Assembly: GCA_029945495.1 (NCBI GenBank)
Contig: JAQSCR010000511.1
Coordinates: forward strand, 1-10,357
Reading direction: 5' to 3'
DNA length: 10,357 nucleotides
From: Pseudolabrys sp.
GTDB taxonomy: Bacteria > Pseudomonadota > Alphaproteobacteria > Rhizobiales > Xanthobacteraceae
The notes below the pieces were generated by a model. That model saw nothing but the letters and a program-made list of their open reading frames with translations. It ran no database searches and was not told the DNA's origin. How positions within the stretch are numbered: the stretch's first letter is position 1; the number at the start of each line of letters is the position of its first letter. Below, piece by piece: positions 5,131-10,357 of the stretch. Position numbers and translations under genes: made by a program.

Positions 5131-5622
5131 CTAGGACGGCGGTGCCGCCGCGCGCTGGAGATTGATCAGCCGATCGAGCGCGCCTTGCAGGATGAACTGG
5201 GCGGCGTGTTGATCGATAACCTCGGCGCGCCGGTCGCGGCGCATGTCGGCCTCGATCAGGCCGCGCTCCACGGCTGCCGTTGACAGCCGTTCATCCCAGA
5301 ACGCAATCGGCAACTCGGTCAGCCTGGCGAAATTGCGGGCGAAGGCGCGGGTCGATTGCGCGCGTGGGCCTTCTGAACCGTCCATATTGATCGGCAGACC
5401 GAGCACGAAACCGACCGCGCCGCGCTCCGTGGCCAGTGCCAGCACGCGCTTGGCGTCGGCGGTGAAATTGCTGCGTGCCACGGTCTCGACGCCGGTCGCC
5501 AGACGCCGGTCGGGATCGCTTGCCGCGACGCCGATGGTCTTGGTGCCGAGGTCGAGCCCGATCAATCCGCCGCGGGCGGCGAAGTGTGCGGCGGCATCGA
5601 CCAGTGGCAAGACAAGTCCCAT
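5131..5622 (-). CDS. ruvX: RuvX/YqgF family RNase H-like nuclease (16S pre-rRNA processing; putative Holliday junction resolvase)
   Basis: The product is 163 residues with an RNase H-like fold. In Escherichia coli, YqgF matures the 5' end of 16S rRNA; Holliday junction resolvase activity has been proposed for the family. Motifs seen are GGLIGLDLGTKTIGVA (18-33, with the first catalytic Asp24), LGLPINMDGSEG (84-95 region), FWDERLST (109-115) and the C-terminal VIDQHAAQFILQ (Asp137). I chose the ATG at 5622, which gives the usual short N-terminal extension before GGLIGLD. A longer in-frame opening upstream has no family similarity. No clear Shine-Dalgarno is present. It is transcribed divergently from the 412-residue gene and ends against a palindromic element. 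RuvX beside the pyrB and gat genes is a familiar Rhizobiales arrangement. Confidence 0.93.
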   Translation of the reverse strand: MGLVLPLVDAAAHFAARGGLIGLDLGTKTIGVAASDPDRRLATGVETVARSNFTADAKRVLALATERGAVGFVLGLPINMDGSEGPRAQSTRAFARNFARLTELPIAFWDERLSTAAVERGLIEADMRRDRRAEVIDQHAAQFILQGALDRLINLQRAAAPPS

Positions 5623-5668
5623 GAGCGAAGCGTTAGCATGCGGTGAAAGTCGCGCCAACGTCCCCGCT

Positions 5669-5701
5669 TGATCCGCATTTGATCCACATTTGGCCCGCAC
5701 T
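5669..5701. repeat. Three tandem 11-bp repeats in the ruvX / exported-protein divergent gap
   Basis: TGATCCGCATT, TGATCCACATT and TGGCCCGCACT follow each other without gaps. The first two differ at one base; the third is more degenerate. The 11-bp period is about one turn of DNA, so the units face the same side of the helix, as expected for a regulator binding site. It may instead be a chance micro-duplication. It sits between the divergent starts at 5622 and 5771. Confidence 0.5.
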
Positions 5702-5770
5702 GGCGCAGCCCGAGGTATCGGGGCACAATGCATTTTTACTGATAGCCGTGCGATAATCTGGGGGGATTGA

Positions 5771-7009
5771 ATGCTGGCTTTTTGGAGAAGGGCGATGTGT
5801 CTGGCGCCTTGGGCGTTTGTCGCAATACCGGTTTGTGCTGCACCGGCGCAGCCGTTCGAGGCGCCGCCGTCGTTCAACGCCGCGCAAATTCGCGGGGTCG
5901 ACCGGGTCGGCCCCAACTACACGATCCTGACGCCGGTGCGCAGCGACGGCCTGATCCGCCATTACCTGCTGGCGACGCCTTACGGCGAGATCGCGGTGCC
6001 GGGCGACGCGATGCTGCACATGCGGCTCAACGAACTGGTGGCGCTGTCGCTGCTGGAGAAGGTCAGCGGTTCCGACACCTTCGGCAAATCTCTGGTGCAG
6101 GCCGGCCTCAACCCGCTGAAATATACCGGCCGGCTGATCACCAATCCGATCGGCACCGTGCAAAGCACGTTGGGCGGCATCGGCGCCGTGTTCGGCCGCA
6201 TCGGCGCCGGCATCAACAATGCCGGCAAGACGCAGGACGATGCACTGGCGGGGCTGCTCGGCGTCACCAGCGAACGGCGCACGCTGGCCGCGGCTTATGG
6301 CGTCGATCCCTATACCGACTTCGCGCCGCTCGATGCCAAGCTGAAACAATTGTCGGAGGCCGCCGCGCTCGGCGGTCTTGCCGTGACCGGCGCGCTGCTC
6401 GCCGTTCCCGGCGCCGCCGGCATTGTGGTGTCGAACCTGTCGACTGCCAACAAGCTCGACAACATCGCCATATCCGATCTGGCGCGCCAATATACGGCGG
6501 CACAGATCCTCGACCTCAACCGCGCCAAGCTCACCGACATGGGCGTCGCGCCCGAACTGAACGCGGCGATCCTCGCCAACCGCAATTACACGCCGATCGA
6601 CATGGCGGCGATGGTCGCGGCGCTCGACAGCATGAAGGACGTCGCCGGCCGCCCCGTGTTCATCGACCGTGCCGCGGCGGCCGATACGCGCGCGACCGCC
6701 TTCTTCATGCGGCGGCTGGCCGAACTGATGGCGAAAGAGGCGCGGCCGCGCGGCTATGCCCAGATCGTCGCGCTCGGCGGATTGCCGTTCGCGTCGACTC
6801 GCGACGGCCGCATCGTCACCGTGGCGCCGATCGATGCGCTGTCGTGGACGGCGGAGAGCGCCTCGCGCTTCGGCGCATTCACCGCCGAGCGCAAGGCGCT
6901 CGCGGCCAAGGCTGCGGGCGAATTGCGCATCACCGGGCAAGCGACAGCTTTGGCCAGGAAGCAATTGAAGGCGGAAGGCTGGACTTTGGTTGAAGGGCAG
7001 AAGCCGTAA
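5771..7009 (+). CDS. Putative exported protein of unknown function (412 aa)
   Basis: I cannot name a family with confidence. An N-terminal signal sequence is likely (LAFWRRAMCLAPWAFVAIPVC, with possible cleavage after CAAPA). The mature part begins FEAPPSFNAAQIRGVDRVGP. A conserved-looking block follows with VRSDGLIRHYLLATPYGEIAVPGD (57-79). Next are a Gly/Asn segment (GRIGAGINNAGKT, 142-154), GVDPYTDFAPLD (177-188), and a hydrophobic stretch at about 195-222 (ending in VPGAAGIVVSN) that may touch a membrane. A helical C-terminal half contains ILANRNYTPIDMAAMVAALDSM (267-288). The ATG at 5771 follows a G-run at 5760-5765 that can act as ribosome site; the ATG at 5795 is an alternative. Coding periodicity and length make it a real gene. 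It is divergent from ruvX and followed by an apparently unlinked metal transporter, so context gives no function. Confidence 0.85.
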   Translation: MLAFWRRAMCLAPWAFVAIPVCAAPAQPFEAPPSFNAAQIRGVDRVGPNYTILTPVRSDGLIRHYLLATPYGEIAVPGDAMLHMRLNELVALSLLEKVSGSDTFGKSLVQAGLNPLKYTGRLITNPIGTVQSTLGGIGAVFGRIGAGINNAGKTQDDALAGLLGVTSERRTLAAAYGVDPYTDFAPLDAKLKQLSEAAALGGLAVTGALLAVPGAAGIVVSNLSTANKLDNIAISDLARQYTAAQILDLNRAKLTDMGVAPELNAAILANRNYTPIDMAAMVAALDSMKDVAGRPVFIDRAAAADTRATAFFMRRLAELMAKEARPRGYAQIVALGGLPFASTRDGRIVTVAPIDALSWTAESASRFGAFTAERKALAAKAAGELRITGQATALARKQLKAEGWTLVEGQKP

Positions 7010-7126
7010 CGGCCTCTCGATATTATGATCGTAATCCTATAGGCAATTTGCATCCGGCGGCGTTGGGTATATGTGTCCGGCGAGGCCGGGCAGCGGCCTT
7101 CGACGACGATTCCGGAGCTCAGAGCC

Positions 7127-8122
7127 ATGCATACCCATTCGGTCGAATCCTGGCAGCACCCGCACGTTTTCCTCGGCGCCAAGCATGACCGGCACGAGCG
7201 CCGCACCTGGTTCGTGGTGGCGCTGACCGCGGCGATGATGGTGGCCGAGATCGTCGGCGGTACGTTTTACGGTTCGATGGCGGTGGTGGCCGACGGCTGG
7301 CACATGTCGACGCACGCCGGCGCGCTGACAATCGCGGCGCTGGCCTACCGCTTCGCCCGCCGCCACGCGCGCGACGCGCGTTTCAGCTTCGGCACCGGCA
7401 AGGTCGGCGAACTGGCGGCGTTTTCCAGCGCGATCATTCTGGCGCTGATCGCCGCGGCGATCGGCTATGAATCGGTGTTGCGTATTTACGAGCCGGTGGC
7501 GATCCACTTTGTCGAGGCGACGTGGCTCGCTGTGGTCGGGCTTGGCGTCAATCTCGCCAGCGTCTGGTTCCTGTTCGACAGCGATCATCATCACGCGCCG
7601 CACGCCGCCGCGGCGGATCATGACGATCATGACCACGATCACGATCACGACCATGGCCATCATCACCACCAGCCTCACGGCCACGATTCCAATCTCCGCG
7701 CCGCCTACGTGCATGTGCTCGCCGACGCGATGACCTCGGTGCTGGCGATTGCCGGGCTCCTGGCCGGGCGGTTCTACGGCCTGGTCTGGATGGACCCTTT
7801 GATGGCGCTGATCGGCGTCGCGGTCATCCTGAGCTGGTCGGTCGGGCTGATCCGTTCGTCGGCGACCGTGCTGCTCGACATGGTGCCGGACCGGCGGCTG
7901 GCGGGCCATATCCGCCAACGCCTGGAGGTCGAGGGCGACCGGGTAAGCGACCTGCATCTGTGGCGGCTCGGCCCCGGCCATGTCGGCTTGATCGCGTCGG
8001 TGGTCTCCGACCGGCCGCAGCTGCCTTCGGTCTATAAAGAGCGGCTCGAAGGCCTGGCCGGCCTGTCGCACATCACCATCGAGGTGCATGCTTGCGCCGA
8101 CCACGGGCGCGACGCGGCGTGA
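7127..8122 (+). CDS. dmeF: Cation diffusion facilitator, DmeF-like Co(II)/Ni(II) efflux transporter
   Basis: Cation diffusion facilitators export divalent metals from the cytoplasm in exchange for protons. The 331-residue protein has six predicted helices: about 28-48, 50-75, 97-118, 131-150, 190-213 and 218-242. A cytoplasmic C-terminal domain follows (about 255-325, with VSDLHLWRLGPGHVGL). Helix 2 carries ADGWHMSTHAGAL: Asp56, His59 and His63, i.e. HxxxH where Zn exporters usually have HxxxD. Helix 5 carries HVLAD (His196, Asp200). The WHMSTHA signature, the GTGKVGELAAF block and the LRAAYVHVLADAMTSVLAI block resemble DmeF of Cupriavidus and Rhizobium. Residues 151-189, between helices 4 and 5, hold 16 histidines alternating with Asp, a likely metal-sensing loop. 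The ATG at 7127 has GGAG nine bases upstream; a GTG at 7073 adds an unlikely extension. The usual RcnR/CsoR-family partner dmeR is not next to it. Confidence 0.88.
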   Translation: MHTHSVESWQHPHVFLGAKHDRHERRTWFVVALTAAMMVAEIVGGTFYGSMAVVADGWHMSTHAGALTIAALAYRFARRHARDARFSFGTGKVGELAAFSSAIILALIAAAIGYESVLRIYEPVAIHFVEATWLAVVGLGVNLASVWFLFDSDHHHAPHAAAADHDDHDHDHDHDHGHHHHQPHGHDSNLRAAYVHVLADAMTSVLAIAGLLAGRFYGLVWMDPLMALIGVAVILSWSVGLIRSSATVLLDMVPDRRLAGHIRQRLEVEGDRVSDLHLWRLGPGHVGLIASVVSDRPQLPSVYKERLEGLAGLSHITIEVHACADHGRDAA

Positions 8123-8142
8123 CTCCGCCGCTTTCTGCTCCA

Positions 8143-8171
8143 TTGCGATGACAAACGGGCCTCTGCTATAC
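8143..8171 (+). promoter_or_regulatory. Putative sigma-70 type promoter of gatC
   Basis: TTGCGA (8143-8148) and CTATAC (8166-8171) are separated by 17 bases, a good housekeeping pattern for Alphaproteobacteria. Transcription would start around 8178, about 40 bases before the gatC ATG, leaving room for its GAGG ribosome site. Pattern-based call. Confidence 0.5.
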
Positions 8172-8218
8172 GCGCTGCAGCATTTTCTCTGAGGTTTCCA
8201 GGCCCTTCTGAGGTTACC

Positions 8219-8506
8219 ATGTCAGTTGACGCCGCTACCGTCCGTCGCATCGCCCGTCTCGCCCGCATCGCGGTCGCCGACGACGAGGTCGAGCATTTGC
8301 AGGGCGAGCTCAATGCCATGCTGGCCTTCGTCGAGCAACTCTCCGAGGTCGATGTCGAGGGCGTCGAGCCGATGACCTCGGTGACGCCGATGGCGATGAA
8401 GATGCGCGTCGACGCGGTGACCGACGGCGGCAATGCGGAAGCGGTGCTGGCCAATGCGCCGCAAAGTGAGGATGACTTTTACCTGGTGCCGAAAGTGATT
8501 GAATGA
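8219..8506 (+). CDS. gatC: Asp-tRNA(Asn)/Glu-tRNA(Gln) amidotransferase subunit GatC
   Basis: GatC is the small subunit that wraps around GatA and GatB and stabilises the amidotransferase. That enzyme converts mischarged Glu-tRNA(Gln) and Asp-tRNA(Asn) to the correct amide forms. The 95-residue product has the usual length. It starts SVDAATVRRIARLARIAV, continues through the helical ELNAMLAFVEQLSEVD segment (30-45) and the GVEPMTSVTPMAMKMRVD stretch (48-65), and ends with the family's DDFYLVPKVIE. GAGG at 8210-8213 lies five bases before the ATG. In most relatives gatC is followed closely by gatA. Here 406 bp holding a palindromic element and an 80-residue ORF separate them. Confidence 0.96.
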   Translation: MSVDAATVRRIARLARIAVADDEVEHLQGELNAMLAFVEQLSEVDVEGVEPMTSVTPMAMKMRVDAVTDGGNAEAVLANAPQSEDDFYLVPKVIE

Positions 8507-8516
8507 TGCGCGTGAT

Positions 8517-8626
8517 CCGTCACCCTGAGGTGCGAGGGCGCAGCCCGAGCCTCGAAGGGCGACGGCCCGAGAGTCAGCGGCCGCTCATTCTTCGAGGCTC
8601 GCTACGCTCGCACCTCAGGATGACGG
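8517..8626. repeat. Dispersed palindromic element, copy 2, inside the gatC-gatA interval
   Basis: Inverted ends CCGTCACCCTGAGGTGC (8517-8533) and GCACCTCAGGATGACGG (8610-8626) flank an inner pair, GCCTCGAAGG / TTCGAGGC. The right part is a reverse-complement match, at roughly 90% over some 78 bp, to the element at 453-596; the left arm differs. It lies ten bases after the gatC stop, so a strong hairpin would form in a gatC-gatA transcript. Confidence 0.88.
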
Positions 8627-8659
8627 GTTTGATGCTGACGATGAATGGACTGACGTAAC

Positions 8660-8902
8660 ATGTGCATGGCCTGCGAGCAGGGTGATCAGGAACGCATCTG
8701 GCAACTGGTGGAAATCATTTCCACCGGGCAGATGCCGGCCGGCCACACCGCCGACGACCTGCGCGCCATGGGCCTGCCGCTGCCGGGCGAAGTCTATCGC
8801 GAGGAGCAGCCTGACGGCACCATTTTGATCAAGCAGCGCTCGCCGGCGGAAATCGAAGCGCTGAAAGCCAAAAATCCTTTTGTGTGTGATACGCCGCAGT
8901 GA
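8660..8902 (+). CDS. Hypothetical 80-residue protein between gatC and gatA
   Basis: I do not recognise it. The product begins MCMACEQGDQERIWQLVEII, with a CxxC (Cys2, Cys5) at the extreme N-terminus. It has a third Cys at 76 near the end (NPFVCDTPQ), a short helix, and a TADDLRAMGLPLPGEVYREE segment (30-49). There is no signal peptide or membrane helix. Codon use is like the neighbouring genes and its stop lies only ten bases before the gatA ATG, which favours a real gene co-transcribed with gatA. Against this, no clear Shine-Dalgarno precedes the ATG and a palindromic element lies just upstream. A CxxC at the very start might bind metal, but two cysteines alone are weak evidence. Confidence 0.6.
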   Translation: MCMACEQGDQERIWQLVEIISTGQMPAGHTADDLRAMGLPLPGEVYREEQPDGTILIKQRSPAEIEALKAKNPFVCDTPQ

Positions 8903-8912
8903 AGATTTGCCA

Positions 8913-10357
8913 ATGACCGAATTGACCTCGCTGACGCTCGCCGACGCGCGCGACCGCCTCCGCAACAAAGACATCAGCGCCGTCGAACTCGCCAACGCCC
9001 ATGTCGGCGCGATCGAGAAGGCGCGCGCATTGAACGCCTTCGTGCTGGAAACGCCGGAGCAGGCTTTGGCGATGGCGAAGGCCTCCGACGCACGTATCGC
9101 CAAAGGCGAGGCCGGTCCGCTCGAAGGCATTCCGCTGGCGATCAAGGATCTGTTCGCGACCAAGGGCGTGCGCACCACGGCGTGCTCGAAGATTCTCGGC
9201 AATTTCGTGCCGACGTACGAATCGACGGTGTCGTCACAGCTGTGGCGCGACGGCGCGGTCATGCTCGGCAAGACCAACAATGACGAATTCGCCATGGGCT
9301 CGTCGAACGAGACCTCGCATTTCGGCTCGGTGCAGTCGCCGTGGCGCCGGGAGGGCTCGAACACGCCTTTGGTGCCGGGCGGCTCGTCCGGCGGTTCGGC
9401 AGCGGCGGTGGCGGCGCAACTGTGTCTGGGCGCGACCGCGACCGACACAGGTGGCTCTATTAGACAGCCGGCGGCATTCACCGGCACGGTCGGCATCAAG
9501 CCGACCTACGGCCGCTGCTCGCGCTGGGGCATCGTGGCGTTTGCCTCATCGCTCGATCAGGCCGGCCCGATCACCAAGACGGTGCGCGACGCGGCGATCA
9601 TGCTGCGCTCGATGGCCGGGCCCGACGCCAAGGACACGACCTGCGCCGACTTGCCCGTGCCGGATTACGAAGCGTCCATCGGCAAATCGGTGAAGGGCCT
9701 GCGCATCGGCATCCCTAAGGAATACCGGCTCGACGGCATGCCGGCCGAAATCGAAAAGATCTGGCAACAAGGCTGCGACTGGCTCAAAAGCGCCGGCGCC
9801 GAACTGGTCGAGGTGTCGCTGCCGCATACCAAATACGCGCTGCCGGCTTACTACATCGTCGCGCCGGCGGAGGCCTCGTCCAATCTCGCGCGCTATGACG
9901 GCGTGCGCTACGGCCTGCGCGTGCCCGGTCGCGACATCACCGACATGTATGAGAAGACGCGCGCCGCAGGCTTCGGCGCCGAAGTGCGCCGCCGCGTCAT
10001 GATCGGCACGTACGTTCTGTCGGCCGGCTATTACGACGCCTATTACCTGCGCGCGCAGAAGGTGCGCACGCTGATCAAGCGCGACTTCGAGCAGTGCTTT
10101 GCCGCGGGCGTTCACGCCATGCTGACGCCGGCGACGCCGTCGGCCTCGTTCGGCGTCGGCGAGAAGGGCGGCGACGATCCGGTCGAGATGTATTTGAACG
10201 ACATCTTCACGGTGACGGTGAACATGGCGGGTCTGCCCGGCATCGCCCTGCCGGCCGGCACCGATGTGCAGGGCCTGCCGCTCGGCCTGCAACTGATCGG
10301 CCGGCCGTTCGACGAGGAGACCTTGTTCTCGCTCGGCGCCGTGATCGAGCGCGAGGC
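8913..10357 (+). CDS. gatA: Asp-tRNA(Asn)/Glu-tRNA(Gln) amidotransferase subunit GatA (3' end cut by window)
   Basis: GatA is the amidase subunit that hydrolyses glutamine and passes ammonia to the GatB transamidase site. The frame is open from the ATG at 8913 to the window end: 481 complete codons, so only a few residues should be missing. The amidase signature is complete: IPLAIKDLF with Lys78, PGGSSGGSAAAVA with the cis-serine at about 158, and DTGGSIRQPAAF with nucleophile Ser182. The Ser-cisSer-Lys spacing matches the family. Further blocks are GIKPTYGR, SLDQAGPITKTVRDAA, GTYVLSAGYYDAYYLRAQKVR and MAGLPGIALPAG. The ribosome site is weak, and the start lies 10 bases after the upstream ORF, suggesting coupled translation. 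The codons around Ser182 (ACA GGT GGC TCT ATT AGA) are unusually AT-rich for this gene. Confidence 0.97.
   Translation, partial: MTELTSLTLADARDRLRNKDISAVELANAHVGAIEKARALNAFVLETPEQALAMAKASDARIAKGEAGPLEGIPLAIKDLFATKGVRTTACSKILGNFVPTYESTVSSQLWRDGAVMLGKTNNDEFAMGSSNETSHFGSVQSPWRREGSNTPLVPGGSSGGSAAAVAAQLCLGATATDTGGSIRQPAAFTGTVGIKPTYGRCSRWGIVAFASSLDQAGPITKTVRDAAIMLRSMAGPDAKDTTCADLPVPDYEASIGKSVKGLRIGIPKEYRLDGMPAEIEKIWQQGCDWLKSAGAELVEVSLPHTKYALPAYYIVAPAEASSNLARYDGVRYGLRVPGRDITDMYEKTRAAGFGAEVRRRVMIGTYVLSAGYYDAYYLRAQKVRTLIKRDFEQCFAAGVHAMLTPATPSASFGVGEKGGDDPVEMYLNDIFTVTVNMAGLPGIALPAGTDVQGLPLGLQLIGRPFDEETLFSLGAVIERE

Noticed and set aside
5752..5757. GATAAT as a -10 box for the 412-residue exported protein
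   Set aside because: No acceptable -35 at 16-18 bases, and transcription would start inside the G-run needed as ribosome site.
5633..6964. Minus-strand ORF of 443 codons opposite the 412-residue exported protein
   Set aside because: The plus-strand frame has a signal peptide, a ribosome site and balanced composition; this one is Arg/Gly/His-rich shadow with no start context.
7023..7034. Short palindrome TTATGATCGTAA upstream of the DmeF-like gene, as a metal-sensor operator
   Set aside because: Only 5 of 6 pairs match, it does not resemble the G-tract operators of RcnR-type sensors, and no promoter boxes with normal spacing were found beside it (TTGCAT and TATATG at 7048-7073 are only 14 bases apart).
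7613..7675. Short tandem GATCAC-like units as a possible repeat array
   Set aside because: They are the codons of the His/Asp loop of the transporter, in frame; no spacer structure, so not a CRISPR or separate repeat locus.
7037..8143. Minus-strand ORF of 368 codons opposite the DmeF-like gene
   Set aside because: The plus strand encodes a clear cation diffusion facilitator; the long VVMMAMVV-type run in the antisense frame is simply the complement of the His/Asp repeat.
9546..10292. Minus-strand ORF of 248 codons opposite gatA
   Set aside because: Antisense shadow of a complete amidase signature gene.

Overview
The window looks like a chromosomal segment of a high-GC alphaproteobacterium in the order Rhizobiales (Hyphomicrobiales), probably near Bradyrhizobium, Rhodopseudomonas or Pseudolabrys. 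Three things point there: GC-rich coding usage (my estimate, mid-60s percent GC); the gene order gatC-gatA / ruvX / pyrB-pyrC-plsY-dprA, which is familiar from that group; and three families of short dispersed palindromic elements typical of these genomes. It is mostly a housekeeping region with some accessory genes. No tRNA, rRNA, CRISPR array, transposase or phage gene was seen.

Layout. On the minus strand, read right to left, a pyrimidine cluster begins at about 3852: pyrB (aspartate carbamoyltransferase), a 78-residue two-helix membrane protein and a dihydroorotase-family pyrC. The three are joined by short overlaps. Then come plsY (glycerol-3-phosphate acyltransferase) and the 5' part of dprA, which runs off the left edge. 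Palindromic repeat elements fill the pyrC-plsY and plsY-dprA gaps. The PyrC homologue lacks the metal-binding His-x-His motif and may be a non-catalytic partner of PyrB.

Between 4065 and 5078, on the plus strand, lie two tandem paralogous small secreted Gly/Tyr-rich proteins, each with its own Shine-Dalgarno and intrinsic terminator. The second has a textbook EcfG-type general-stress promoter (GGAAC-N16-CGTT) upstream, suggesting envelope or stress function. A Rhizobiales palindrome then abuts the stop codon of minus-strand ruvX (Holliday junction resolvase-like / 16S pre-rRNA nuclease). Divergent from ruvX is a 412-residue putatively exported protein of unknown function.

The right third holds a DmeF-like cation diffusion facilitator with a His-rich loop (Co/Ni efflux), then gatC, a repeat element, an unrecognised 80-residue ORF with a CxxC, and gatA, which is cut by the right edge only a few residues before its expected end. 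GatC and GatA are subunits of the tRNA-dependent amidotransferase; gatB is presumably just beyond the window.

I see no large new defence or mobile system. The best leads are the stress-promoter-driven paralogue pair, the catalytically degenerate PyrC with the membrane protein embedded beside it, and the interrupted gatC-gatA operon.
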